A DNA stretch of 64,000 nucleotides, taken from DDH964 sp963806685. Lineage in GTDB: Bacteria; Desulfobacterota; Desulfuromonadia; Desulfuromonadales; DDH964. The stretch covers positions 1 through 64,000 of the forward strand of contig CAWDZB010000020.1 in assembly GCA_963806685.1 (NCBI GenBank). Reading direction: 5' to 3'. This document shows, piece by piece, positions 1 through 8,822 of this stretch. The first letter of the stretch is position 1; each line of letters opens with the position of its first letter. The notes under the pieces were generated by a model. The model saw only the letters and a program-made list of their open reading frames with translations, searched no databases and was not told where the DNA came from. Made by a program: the position numbers and the translations under genes.

Positions 1-516
1 GTCGCTGCCGACCAGGTAGGCCAGGTCCTCCATGGAGTCGAGGACCGTGCCGAGCCGGGAACGCTCCTTCTCGAGCTGGGCGGTGCGCTGGCGGACCGCC
101 TGCTCGAGTTGCCGGGAGTGGTTGCGCAGGCGTTTTTCCAGGTGGCGGCGGCGGGTGATGTCGATGAACGATTCGATGCCGCCGACGACCTTCCCCTCAC
201 GGTCGCGCAGGTTGTCGACGTTCTTGGCGAGGAGGATGCGCCGGCCGTCCTTTCTGCGGATCGAGCAGGGGATGCCGGTGATCGGCTTGGTCAGCGCGGG
301 GTTGAACAGCCCGCAACTGCGGCCGCAGGGGATGCCGGAGAGGAAGGAGCAGTGGCGGCCGACCGCTTCGGCGGCGGAATACCCGGTGATCCGCTCGGCC
401 TCGGCGTTCCAGCAGATCACCCGCTGCTGCGGGTCGACCACGAACAGCCCGCTGGGGATGGTTTGCAGAACCTGCTCCAGGGAAAGAGTGGCCGGCAGCT
501 TCGTTAGGCTGGTCAC
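1..516 (-). CDS. PAS-domain sensor protein, N-terminal part (truncated by window edge)
   Basis: The first 172 codons of a signalling protein that runs off the left edge. I place the start at a GTG at 516-514 because it follows a GGAGG ribosome binding site by five bases; the nearby upstream ATG hits a stop at once. Residues 10-125 read as a PAS domain (SGLFVVDPQQRVICWNAEAE, then GYSAAEAVGR) followed by a PAC-like stretch ending in DITRRRHLEKRL. A charged helical linker (RQLEQAVRQRTAQLEKERS) then leads into what looks like a second sensor module. The output domain is not in the window, so histidine kinase versus diguanylate cyclase cannot be decided. It lies 40 bp downstream of comF on the same strand. 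Confidence 0.8.
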   Translation of the reverse strand, partial: MTSLTKLPATLSLEQVLQTIPSGLFVVDPQQRVICWNAEAERITGYSAAEAVGRHCSFLSGIPCGRSCGLFNPALTKPITGIPCSIRRKDGRRILLAKNVDNLRDREGKVVGGIESFIDITRRRHLEKRLRNHSRQLEQAVRQRTAQLEKERSRLGTVLDSMEDLAYLVGSD

Positions 517-556
517 GATGCCTCCATAGTGCCCGTCGGCGGATTTCCCTGTCATT

Positions 557-1318
557 TTAGCACATCTCCCCCGCCTGGAAACCGCTGCGCAATTGCCCGG
601 CCCGGGCCGCCACGGCCACCTCGACCCGTGCCGCCCCCCCATCGAGGAGGGTCCGGGCACATTCCCGGGCGGTGCTGCCGGTGGTCATGACGTCGTCGAC
701 AAGCAGGATGCAGCAGGATCCCACGTTTCCGCCCAGGGCGAAAGCCCCCCGCAGATTGCGACGGCGCACGGCCGCCGCAAGCCCCTGCTGCGGGGGCGTC
801 GGTCGTATCCGCAGCAGCAGGTCGGTGGCCACCGGCAGCTGGAGATGGCGGCCGAGACAGCGCGCCAAAAGCAGCGACTGGTTGTAGGTGCGCTGGCGCA
901 GGCGTGATGGATGGAGCGGCACCGGAACCAGCAGCCGGGCCGCGCCGGGATCGAGCCGCGCGGCAAGCAGGTCGCCAAGTGGCCGGTCGAGATGGACCGC
1001 GCCGGAATACTTGAAGCGTTGGATGGCAAGCCGCAGCAATTCGGCGTAGTGGCCGGCCGCGTGGACCCGGGAAAAGTTCGGCGTGGTGTCGCGCAGACAG
1101 TCGGCGCAGAGGTGCTCAGCGCCGCCGCTGGTGGCGAAGGGGAGAGTGCAGCGGCTGCAGCAGGGAGCAGCGAGCGGCGGCATCCGCTCCCGGCAGGCGG
1201 GGCAGAAGACCGTGGCCGGCCCTGGCGGCAGCAGGGATTGGCAGAGGGGGCAGGCGGGGGGGAGGAAGAGCTCGAGCAGTTCCCGGGCGGCCCGTCCCAG
1301 CCGGGCAGTGAGGCGCAT
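557..1318 (-). CDS. comF: ComF family phosphoribosyltransferase-like protein
   Basis: A 253-residue protein with the two-part ComF architecture. The N-terminal 75 residues hold paired cysteines (C23/C26, C39/C42, C53/C54/C57, C71/C74) expected to bind zinc. The C-terminal half has the phosphoribosyltransferase PRPP loop ILLVDDVMTTGSTA near residue 205. ComF proteins support uptake and processing of transforming DNA and recombination; the exact reaction is not settled. A strong AAGGAGGGGG site precedes the ATG. It follows gpmI directly with a 32-bp gap, so co-transcription is likely. No competence genes are visible nearby. Confidence 0.9.
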   Translation of the reverse strand: MRLTARLGRAARELLELFLPPACPLCQSLLPPGPATVFCPACRERMPPLAAPCCSRCTLPFATSGGAEHLCADCLRDTTPNFSRVHAAGHYAELLRLAIQRFKYSGAVHLDRPLGDLLAARLDPGAARLLVPVPLHPSRLRQRTYNQSLLLARCLGRHLQLPVATDLLLRIRPTPPQQGLAAAVRRRNLRGAFALGGNVGSCCILLVDDVMTTGSTARECARTLLDGGAARVEVAVAARAGQLRSGFQAGEMC

Positions 1319-1350
1319 CGTCCCCCTCCTTGGTGATGGGCAGTCGGTGG

Positions 1351-2891
1351 TCAGCTCCCCAGCAGGCTGGTCCCGCTCATCTCCTGGGGCTGAGGCAGCC
1401 CGAGCAGGGCGAGGAGCGTCGGTGCGATGTCCGCGAGGCGCCCGCCGCTGCGCAGCTTGGCGGTGCGGCGTTGCGGATCGATCAGGAGCAGCGGGACCGG
1501 GTTGGAGGTGTGGGCGGTATGCGCTCCCCCCTTGCCGTCGGTCATCTGTTCGCAGTTGCCGTGGTCGGCGGTGATCAGCAGCCGGCCGCCGGCGGCGAGG
1601 ACCGCATCGACCACCCGGCCGACGCAGGCATCGATGGTCTCCATGGCCTGGATCGCGGCATCGAGGATCCCGGTGTGGCCGACCATGTCGGGGTTGGCGA
1701 AGTTGAGGACGATCAGGGCGTAGTCCCCGCTGCCGATCCGCTTCACCACCTCTGCCGTCACCGCCGGGGCGCTCATCTCCGGTTTCTGGTCGTAGGTGGC
1801 CACTTCCTGGGGAGAGGGGATCAGGACCCGCTCTTCGCCCGGGAAGGGAACTTCGCTGCCGCCGTTGAAGAAGAAGGTGACGTGGGCGTACTTCTCGGTC
1901 TCGGCGATGCGCAGCTGGCGCAGCCCGGCGTCGGCGACCACCTCGCCGAGCAGGTGGGGATAGCTCTCGGAGGGGAAGGCCACCGGCAGGTCGAAGGTCT
2001 CGTCGTACTCGGTGAGGCAGACGTAGGTGGCCAGCTTCGGCATCCGTGGCCGTGCGAAGCCGGCGAAGTCGGCGTCGGTGAAGGTCCGGGTGATCTCCCG
2101 GGCGCGGTCGGAGCGGAAGTTGAAGAAGATGATGCCGTCGTCGTCCGCCACCGTCGCCGGGTTGCTGCCGGCGGGGACGACAATCCGCGGTTTGACGAAC
2201 TCGTCGTTCTCCCCGGCGGCGTAGGCCGCCTCGATCGCCGCGGCGCTGGAGCGGACTTCCTCTCCCTCACCGAGGACCAGCGCCCGCCAGGCGCGTTCGA
2301 CCCGCTCCCAGCGGTTGTCCCGGTCCATGGCGTAGTAGCGGCCGATGACCGTCGCCACCCGGCCGCAGCCGATCGCGGCGAGCTTCTCCTCCAGCTGTTC
2401 GAGGTAGCCGGCGCCGCTTCTGCGGCGGGGTGTCGCGGCCGTCGAGAAAGGCGTGGATGCAGACCTCGGCGATGCCCCGGCGTTTCGCCAGTTCGACCAG
2501 GGCAAAGAGGTGTTCGATGTGGGAATGGACGCCGCCGTCGGAGAGGAGCCCCATCAGGTGAAGCTTGCCCCCGCTGATGTTTGAGCCGCCCCAGGGCCGT
2601 GCAGAAGACCGGGTTGGCGAAAAAATCGCCGTCGGCGATGCTCTTGCTGATCCGGGTCAGATCCTGGTAGACGATGCGGCCGGCGCCGATATTGAGGTGG
2701 CCGACCTCCGAATTGCCCATCTGCCCCGGCGGCAGGCCGACGTCCTCGCCGGAGGCCCCGATGCGGGTGGAGGGGTAGTCCCGGAACAGGGCGTCGAGAC
2801 GCGGGGTCTTCGCCAGGCAGACGGCATTGGCGCTGCAGTTGTCGTTGATCCCCCAGCCGTCGAGGATCACCAGCGCGACCGGGCCGCTCAC
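1351..2891 (-). CDS. gpmI: 2,3-bisphosphoglycerate-independent phosphoglycerate mutase (two frameshifts)
   Basis: Interconverts 3- and 2-phosphoglycerate in glycolysis/gluconeogenesis with two metal ions. Motifs: LVILDGWG at the N-terminus, MGNSEVGHLNIGAGR with the phosphorylated serine, GLLSDGGVHSHI, FLDGRDTPP, and C-terminal TADHGNCEQM. The reading frame changes twice. Near 2577 the sequence passes from ALGRLKH to SGGKLHLMGLLSDGG, and near 2420 an extra A separates GRDTPPQ from SGAGYLEQLEEK. All three segments together give a full-length enzyme of about 510 residues, so this is probably an intact gene with sequence errors. I prefer the GTG at 2891, which overlaps the upstream stop as GTGA; an ATG at 2909 is the alternative. 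Confidence 0.88.
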
Positions 2892-4273
2892 TCCCCGTCC
2901 TCGTTCCATTCTTCCCTCTCGCCGTGGTGAATGGGGCGCATTTCGAGCGGCGGAACGTTCTGGATGTGCTCACGTCCGGCGAGGCTGAAGCTCCCCCAGG
3001 TGCCGCAGGCGGGGCAGCGGCTCTGCCATTCTTCGGAGGGCTCCTCGCAGACGTCGCAGACGTAGCCGAGGGTCAGTCGGGCGGAATCGATGCCGAGGGC
3101 CTTCTTGTATTCGGCGATCGCGTCGTCCAGGCGCTTGCGGCGGCGATGGGCTTCGGCCAGCAGCAGGTGCAACTGGCGGGACTCGACGCCGGTGCTCTCC
3201 ACCGCGTAGAGTTGTTCGAGCGCCTCGTCGACCATCTCCAGGCGCAGGCAGAGCTTGCCGTAGCAGAGGCGCAGGATCAGGTCGTCCTTGCGTTCCTCGA
3301 GGAAGGAGCGGTAGAGGGCCAGCAGGGACGCCGGATCTTCGTTGGCGAGGTAGAGTTCCTCCAACCGCGAGAGGAAGATGCTCTTGCCGAGGCTCCGGTA
3401 GCCGTCCTGCCAGACGTTGATGGCGTCCTCGGTGCGCTTCTGTCGGCGGTAGATGTCGCCCAGGGAGACCCGCGCCGGGACGAAGGCCGGGTCCTGCTTG
3501 GTGATCTCCTTGAGTTCCCCCTTGGCCTGGTCGGCTTCGTCCGCTTCGATTCCCTGGCGGGCGACCTCGTAGCGCAGGTAGAGCGCCTTGCGCTTTTCTT
3601 CTTCGAGGCGGTTGGCCCCGGGGCCGGCCTTGAGGATCCGTTTCTGCAGGTTGAAGGCGTCCTGCCAGCGGTCGTGGCGGATGTGCAGGTCGCGCAGGCA
3701 GCGCAGCGCCTTGCGGTTGTCGTTTTCGATCAGCAGCAGATCCTGGTAGACCTGCTGGGCCTGGTCGTCCTGGCCGGTCTCCTCGTAGGTGTTGGCGAGC
3801 TTGAAGAGGACTTCCAGGCTGCGCGGCTCGATGCTCTTGGCCTTGAGCAGCAGGGTCAGCGCTTCCTGGGGGTGCCCTTCCTGGAGGTGGACGTTGGCCA
3901 TGGCGATGTAGGTATCGACGCGGGCCGGGTCGCGCTCAAGGGCCTTTTGCAGCAGGCTGTGGGCCCGCTTGATGTCGCCGGAGAGGAGCCGGCCGACCCC
4001 TTCGCGGTAGATGGCGGCGACCTCCCGGGCCTTCTTCTCCTGGCGGTCGCGGCGCCAGTGCTTGAGCAGGTGGGTGACCGTGCCGTAGAGGTGGGCGGCA
4101 TAGCCGAGGATCAGGCCGAGCAGGATGGCGCCGACGATGATGATCGCGGCCGAGTGGGTGATGCTGTGGTCCGGCCAGAAATAGATCGTCAACTCCTGGG
4201 GGTTGAGCCCCGAGAAGTAGAGGAAGAAGACCAGAAAGAGGATGATCAGCAGCAGGAATGACATGATGGTCAT
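2888..4273 (-). CDS. LapA-LapB-like fusion: membrane anchor, TPR array, rubredoxin-type zinc domain
   Basis: A 461-residue protein. Residues 1-85 contain two hydrophobic segments (SFLLLIILFLVFFLYF and SAAIIIVGAILLGLILGYA), the pattern of LapA/DUF1049. Residues 90-395 are tetratricopeptide repeats (for example AIYREGVGRLLSGDIKRAHS, DTYIAMANVHLQEGHPQEAL). The tail has C406-x2-C409...C420-x2-C423 (CDVC and CPACG), matching the rubredoxin-like domain of LapB. In E. coli LapA and LapB are separate neighbouring proteins that control LpxC turnover and lipopolysaccharide assembly; here both occupy one polypeptide. That functional transfer is inference. An AGGAG site six bases before the ATG at 4273 supports the start. 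The stop overlaps gpmI. Confidence 0.8.
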   Translation of the reverse strand: MTIMSFLLLIILFLVFFLYFSGLNPQELTIYFWPDHSITHSAAIIIVGAILLGLILGYAAHLYGTVTHLLKHWRRDRQEKKAREVAAIYREGVGRLLSGDIKRAHSLLQKALERDPARVDTYIAMANVHLQEGHPQEALTLLLKAKSIEPRSLEVLFKLANTYEETGQDDQAQQVYQDLLLIENDNRKALRCLRDLHIRHDRWQDAFNLQKRILKAGPGANRLEEEKRKALYLRYEVARQGIEADEADQAKGELKEITKQDPAFVPARVSLGDIYRRQKRTEDAINVWQDGYRSLGKSIFLSRLEELYLANEDPASLLALYRSFLEERKDDLILRLCYGKLCLRLEMVDEALEQLYAVESTGVESRQLHLLLAEAHRRRKRLDDAIAEYKKALGIDSARLTLGYVCDVCEEPSEEWQSRCPACGTWGSFSLAGREHIQNVPPLEMRPIHHGEREEWNEDGE

Positions 4274-4315
4274 GAGCTTCTCCTGGGGGCGGAGCCCGAA
4301 TTGAAAACCGGCCGT

Positions 4316-4669
4316 CTATTCACCGAATTTTTCGATATCGCTCTTGCAGTCGATACAATAGCGGGAAAAGGGGCGCACGTCGAGCCGCCGGGGAGCGATC
4401 TCTTCTTCGCAGCGCATGCAGATGCCGTATTCGCCGCTGGCGATCCGTTCCAGGGCCGCGTCGATGTCGCGCACCATCTGCTGCTGGGCCTCGCTGAGGT
4501 TGAGCAGCACGTCGCGGCTGTAGGTGGTGGACGACATGTCCCCGAGATCGGGGACCCCGTCCTGGCCGAGTTCGCGGCTGGCGATGTGGGCATCGCGAAC
4601 CTCCTGCAGCAGCGTCTTGCGCATCTGCAGCAGGCGCTGGCGCGCCCCCTCGAGTTCTTCTTCGGTCAT
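4316..4669 (-). CDS. TraR/DksA-type C4 zinc finger regulator
   Basis: A 117-residue protein with a long N-terminal helical region (EEELEGARQRLLQMRKTLLQ) and a C-terminal four-cysteine zinc finger, C84-x2-C87 and C105-x2-C108 (GICMRCEEEI, SRYCIDCK). DksA-type proteins enter the RNA polymerase secondary channel and act with ppGpp. The coiled-coil tip acidic residues of canonical DksA are not obvious, so a paralogue that does not replace DksA is possible. A GGAGAGG site precedes the ATG. It lies between rlmH and the LapA-LapB fusion on the same strand and was probably transcribed with them. Confidence 0.85.
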   Translation of the reverse strand: MTEEELEGARQRLLQMRKTLLQEVRDAHIASRELGQDGVPDLGDMSSTTYSRDVLLNLSEAQQQMVRDIDAALERIASGEYGICMRCEEEIAPRRLDVRPFSRYCIDCKSDIEKFGE

Positions 4670-4691
4670 GACCTCTCCTTGCCGCGCGCAG

Positions 4692-5165
4692 TCAGCGGTT
4701 GTGGTAGGGTTCGTTGCGCAGAATCGTCAGCCCGCGGTAGAGCTGTTCGCAGAGCAGCAGCCGGGCCATCTGGTGGGTCAGGGTCAGGCTGGAGAGCGAA
4801 AGGAGCAGGTCGGCGCGCTTCTTCACGGCTTCGCTCAGGCCATAGGCGCCGCCGATCACCAACGCCACTTCGCCAGTGCCGTCCAGCATCCGCTGGCCGA
4901 GCAGCTCGGCCAGCTCTTCCGAGCCGAGCTGCTTGCCGCGTTCGTCGAGGACGATGGTGAAGGCCTGCTCGGGCAGCCGGGCCAGCAGCCGCTCCCCTTC
5001 GCGGTCGCGGATCTGCCGCTGGTCGTGCTTGCGCCCCCCCTTTTCCTCCTTGAGCTCCACCTCGGCAAAGCCCAGGTAGCGCCGGATGCGGCCGGCATAC
5101 TCGGCGACTCCCGCCTGCAGCCAGGGTTCCGAGAGCTTGCCGACGCAGTAGAGGGTCAGGCGCAT
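4692..5165 (-). CDS. rlmH: 23S rRNA (pseudouridine1915-N3)-methyltransferase RlmH
   Basis: A 157-residue SPOUT methyltransferase beginning MRLTLYCVGKLSEPWLQAG. The C-terminal knot is clear: FTIVLDERGKQLGSEELAE, VALVIGGAYGLSEAVKKRAD, and the family ending QLYRGLTILRNEPYHNR. It methylates pseudouridine 1915 in helix 69 of 23S rRNA in assembled 70S ribosomes using S-adenosylmethionine. In this sequence it is in one open frame with the upstream rsfS, with no stop between. A TGA that overlaps this ATG (TGATG) exists in the neighbouring frame, so separate coupled genes may be the true state. Confidence 0.92.
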   Translation of the reverse strand: MRLTLYCVGKLSEPWLQAGVAEYAGRIRRYLGFAEVELKEEKGGRKHDQRQIRDREGERLLARLPEQAFTIVLDERGKQLGSEELAELLGQRMLDGTGEVALVIGGAYGLSEAVKKRADLLLSLSSLTLTHQMARLLLCEQLYRGLTILRNEPYHNR

Positions 5166-5540
5166 CAGCTCGGGCCGCGGCTCCCACCGGGCCGGCAGGG
5201 GGACCGTCGGCGCCTCGCTCCAGAGGCCGTCGAGGTCGTAAAAGTCGCGCACCGGCTCCTGGAAGACGTGCACCATGACGTCGCCGTAATCGAGCAGCAC
5301 CCAGCGCCCCTCGTTCATCCCCTCGACGGCCAGCGGCAGGGTGTCATGGTCCTTCTTCAGGCCGAGCCGGACCCCCTCGGCGATCGCCTGGACCTGGCGG
5401 TCGGAGCGGCCGGAGGCGAGCAGCAGGTAGTCGGTCAGGGAGGAGAGCCCCTTGACTTCGAGGATACGGAGGTTGAAGGCCTTCTTGTCGAGGGCGTAAT
5501 CGGCGGCCAGCAGGGCGCGGTCTTTGGACTGCAAGGGCAT
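5166..5540 (-). CDS. rsfS: Ribosomal silencing factor RsfS (reads through into rlmH)
   Basis: About 125 residues of the RsfS/Iojap family: ALDKKAFNLRILEVKGLSSL, then LLLASGRSDRQVQAIAEGV and the conserved WVLLDYGDVMVHVFQEPVRD, ending near LDGLWSEAPTVPLP. RsfS binds uL14 and blocks subunit joining in starved cells. The start ATG at 5540 overlaps the nadD stop as TAATG, the usual nadD-rsfS coupling. No in-frame stop occurs before rlmH, so as read the product is a 282-residue fusion. A one-base change in the last codons would restore a stop at TGATG, and several genes here carry such indels. Confidence 0.9.
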
Positions 5541-6193
5541 TACCTTTCCGGGGGGCGGTAGAGGCCCCGGCGTCGAATGTGCTCCGCCACGGCGGGCGGA
5601 ACGAGATAGCGGATCGAACGGCCGGCGGCGACCAACTGACGGATCCGCGTCGAGGAAATATCGAGATAGGTTTCCGCGAGGAAAATCAGCGAGGTACCAC
5701 TGTCGTGCCGCCAGATTTTTGACTGGTCATCATAGCAGAACTGGTCCCGCATGGCAACGGGGAGCAGCTCCTCCGGCCGTTCGTCGGCCACTCCCGGCCG
5801 CGGCGCAACGACGATGTTGGCGAGGGCGAAGAGCCGGCGGTAGTCGTGCCAGGTGGCCAGGTCGCGAAAGGAATCCATGCCGATGATGAAGAAGAACTCG
5901 TCGCCGGGGCGTTCGCCATGGAGGATTTCCAGGGTGTCGACGGAGAAGCTCTTGCCCCGCCGCCGCCCCTCGAGGTCGGAGGCGAAGAAGTCGGGATGGT
6001 CGGCAATCGCCGCCTCGACCATCGCCAGGCGGTCGGCGAAGGGGACCGCCTCGGCCACCGACTTGTGCGGCGGGGTCGCGGCAGGGAGGAACATCACCTG
6101 GTCGAGGGCGCAGACTTCGCGCACCTCTTCGGCGACGCGCAGGTGCGCGAGGTGAATGGGATTGAAGGTGCCGCCGAGGATGCCGAGGCGCAT
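5540..6193 (-). CDS. nadD: Nicotinate-nucleotide adenylyltransferase
   Basis: Transfers AMP from ATP to nicotinate mononucleotide in NAD synthesis. The nucleotidyl-transferase motif GILGGTFNPIHLAHLR is at the N-terminus, PPHK follows near residue 45, and the C-terminal ISSTRIRQLVAAGRSIRYLV is the family ISST signature. I start at the ATG at 6193, which places GGTFNPIH at residues 7-14 as in the family; the frame stays open for 22 more codons upstream but reads as degenerate repeat sequence. The gene ends in a TAATG overlap with rsfS. It lies downstream of proA across a 90-bp spacer that holds a hairpin-forming repeat. Confidence 0.93.
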   Translation of the reverse strand: MRLGILGGTFNPIHLAHLRVAEEVREVCALDQVMFLPAATPPHKSVAEAVPFADRLAMVEAAIADHPDFFASDLEGRRRGKSFSVDTLEILHGERPGDEFFFIIGMDSFRDLATWHDYRRLFALANIVVAPRPGVADERPEELLPVAMRDQFCYDDQSKIWRHDSGTSLIFLAETYLDISSTRIRQLVAAGRSIRYLVPPAVAEHIRRRGLYRPPER

Positions 6194-6200
6194 AGGGTCA

Positions 6201-6273
6201 GTGACGGGTAATCGAGTGGCGGGTGGTGGGTCTTCGGTAAGGTGATTTGTATCCGTCACCCGTTACCCGTCAC
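6201..6273. repeat. Intergenic inverted element built from GTGACGGGTAA-type words
   Basis: The nadD-proA spacer carries GTGACGGGTAA at 6201-6211 and its exact complement at 6263-6273. The arms between are variants of the same word (GGCGGGTGGTGGGT, ATCCGTCACCCGTTACCCG). It could form a large imperfect hairpin in the transcript. The architecture resembles the elements at 7560, 40206 and 57053, although the words differ. Confidence 0.6.
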
Positions 6274-6283
6274 CGGTTCTTGG

Positions 6284-7541
6284 TTACGGTCTTATCTGTC
6301 CATCGCCGAGGACCACGAACTTGCGGGTGGTCAGATCCTCCAGGCCCATCGGTCCGAAGGAGTGGAGCTTGGTGGTGGAGATGCCGATCTCGGCGCCGAG
6401 CCCGAGCTGGTTGCCGTCGGAAAAGCGCGACGAGGCGTTGACCATCACCACGCCCGAATTGACCTCGCGCAGGAAGCGCTGGGCGTTGGCGTAGTCGCAG
6501 GTGACGATCACCTCGGTGTGCAGCGAACCGAAGCGCTGGATGTGGGCGATCGCCTCGTCGAGGTCCTCGACCACCTTGACCGCCAGGATCAGGTCAAGGA
6601 ATTCGGTCCCGTAGTCCTCCTCCGTCGCCGCCTTGACCTCCGGGGCGAACTCGCGGGTGACCGGGCAGCCGCGCAGTTCCACCCCCTGGTCACGCAGGGT
6701 GGCGGCGATGCGCGGCACGAAGGTCTCGGCGACGTCCTTGTGGATCAGCAGCGTCTCCATGGCGTTGCAGACCCCGGGGCGCTGCACCTTGGCGTTGACG
6801 CAGATCTCTTCGGCCATCTCGAAATCGGCGCTGGCGTCGACGAAGGTGTGGCAGACCCCCTTGTAATGCTTGATCACCGGAATCCGCGAGTGCTCGCTGA
6901 CGAAGCGGATCAGTCCCTCGCCGCCTCTGGGGATGATCAGGTCGATCTCCTCCTCCAGCTTGAGCAGTTCGCGTGACCGCGTCGCGGTCGCTGGTGGCGA
7001 CCACCTGCAGCGCCGCCGTCGGCAGGCCGAGGCGGGCCAGCTCCCCCTTGAGCACCGCGCCGATGGCGGTGTTGGAGTGCAGCGCCTCGGAGCCGCCGCG
7101 CAGCACCACGGCGTTGCCGCTCTTCAGGCAGAGCCCGGCGGCATCGGCGGTGACGTTGGGGCGGGATTCGAAGATGATGCCGATCACCCCGAGGGGAATG
7201 CGCATCCGGCCGACCTGGATGCCGTTGGGGCGCCGCCACATGCCGGTCACCTCGCCGACCGGGTCGGGGAGCAGCGCGACCTCGCGCAGGCCATCGGCCA
7301 TCGCCCGGATGCGCCCCTCGTCGAGGGCCAGGCGATCGACCATCGCCGGCGCCAGGCCGCGCTCGCGGGCCGCGGCCAGGTCAAGCTCGTTGGCCGCCTG
7401 CAGCTCCTCGCTGCACTCCTCCAGGGCCGCCGCCATGTTCTGCAGCAGCTCGTTCTTGACGCCGCTGGAGAGGGTCGCCATCACCCGGGCGGCCTGTTTC
7501 GCCTCCCGCGCCAGGGCCAGCATCTCGTCGCGCACGCTCAT
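6284..7541 (-). CDS. proA: Gamma-glutamyl phosphate reductase (one frameshift)
   Basis: Second enzyme of proline synthesis: NADPH-dependent reduction of glutamyl-5-phosphate to the semialdehyde. The N-terminal part has PLGVIGIIFESRPNVTADAA and LKSGNAVVLRGGSEA; the C-terminal part has the catalytic cysteine region PGVCNAMETLLIH and VNASSRFSDGNQLGLGAEIG. The frame breaks near 6974, where an extra C turns TSDRDAVTELLKLEEE into another frame. With that base removed a full enzyme of about 419 residues results. The start ATG at 7541 has AAGGAG seven bases upstream. It forms a proB-proA pair with the complete proB at 7626. Confidence 0.9.
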
Positions 7542-7559
7542 CGAAAACTCCTTGAAAGC

Positions 7560-7627
7560 AGGTGCAGGGTTCAAGGATCAAGGTAGCGGTTTTAAGCTTC
7601 AAACCTTGTACCTTGAACCTTGCACCT
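7560..7627. repeat. 25-bp imperfect inverted repeat between proB and proA
   Basis: Left arm 7560-7584 and right arm 7603-7627 match at about 22 of 25 positions, with an 18-base loop. Each arm repeats words of the type AAGGTTCAAGG. The right arm overlaps the proB stop codon. On the minus-strand transcript this makes a strong hairpin directly before the proA ribosome binding site, with no terminal U-run, so mRNA processing or stability seems likelier than termination. Confidence 0.65.
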
Positions 7628-8748
7628 ATTTTTTAATGACCAGGTTGTCCCGGTGGATGACCTCGTCGTAGTACTTGTAGCCGAGGGCCCCCTCGATCTC
7701 CGAGGTTTTCTTGCCCATGATGCGCAGCAGCTCGGACAGCGAGTAGTTGATGACGCCGATGGCAAACTCCTCGCCGGCGAGGTCGCAGATGCGTACCGCG
7801 TCGCCTCGGTCGAACCCTCCCTCGACGCCCTGGATGCCCGAGGGGAGCAGGCTCTTGCCGCGCTCCACCAGGGCGCGCTTGGCGCCGTCGTCGAGGAGCA
7901 GCTTGCCGCGCGGTTTCTTGGTGAAGGCGATCCAGTGTTTCTTCGCCGCCATGCGGTCGCGGGCGGGGAGGAAGTAGGTGCCGAGCTCCTCGCCGTCGAA
8001 GAAGCCGCGGCAACACCCCGGGGATGCGGCCGTTGACGATCGCGGTGCCGACGCCGAAGAGGGTGGCGCGCTTGGCCGCCTTGATCTTGGTCGCCATGCC
8101 GCCGGTGCCGAGGTCGGTGCCGGTATCGCCGGCGGCGGCCTCGATCTCCTCGTCGATGCGCTCGACCAGGGGGATCAGCTGCGCGTCGGGGTGGCGGTTG
8201 GGGTCGCGGTCGAAGAGACCGTCGACGTCGGAGAGGATCACCAGCAGGTTGGCCTCGACCAGGTTGGTGACCATCGCCGAGAGGTTGTCGTTGTCGCCGA
8301 AGCGGATCTCCTCGACCACCACCGTGTCGTTCTCGTTGATGATCGGCACGACCTTGAAGTCGAGCAGCGTCATCAGGGTGTTGCGGGCGTTGAGGTAGCG
8401 CCGCCGGTTGGCCAGGTCGTCGCGGGTCAAAAGGACCTGGGCGACGGTGTGTCCGGCCTGGCCGAAAGCCTCCTTGTAGGCGCGCATCATCCGGCTCTGG
8501 CCGATTGCCGCGGCGGCCTGCTTGAGCGGGATGGTCGCCGGCCTGCCAGCGATGCCGAGCGCCCCCTTGCCGGCGGCCACCGCCCCGGAAGAGACCAGCA
8601 CGACCTCGTAGCCGCGGCGGATCAGCTCGGCGAGGTCGCGGGTGAGGGCGGCGAGCATCGCCTCGTCGAGGCCGTCAGGCCCGGAGATGACGCCGCTGCC
8701 GACCTTGACCACGATCCGCCGGACATGGGCGAGAAGGTTTTTACGCAT
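7626..8748 (-). CDS. proB: Glutamate 5-kinase, complete copy with one frameshift (duplication copy A)
   Basis: Phosphorylates glutamate as the first step of proline synthesis. The kinase domain has RIVVKVGSGVIS, VLVSSGAVAAGKGAL, PIINENDTVVVEEI, SDVDGLFDRDP and GTGGMATKIKAA. The C-terminal 100 residues form the PUA domain (AVRICDLAGEEFAIGVINYS). The frame breaks near 8006, where this copy has GAAGAAGCC and the second copy has GAAGAGCC; removing the extra A restores LPRLFDGEELGTYFLPARD. This is the only proB with an intact 3' end. Lengths fit a PUA-containing enzyme of about 373 residues. It follows obgE copy A across a 74-bp gap. Confidence 0.88.
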
Positions 8749-8822
8749 TACAGACGCTTTCGCGGAAGTAGCGGAATTTCCAGCAAAACCGGCGAAAATC
8801 TTAACCGCCGACGGGGGGCTTG

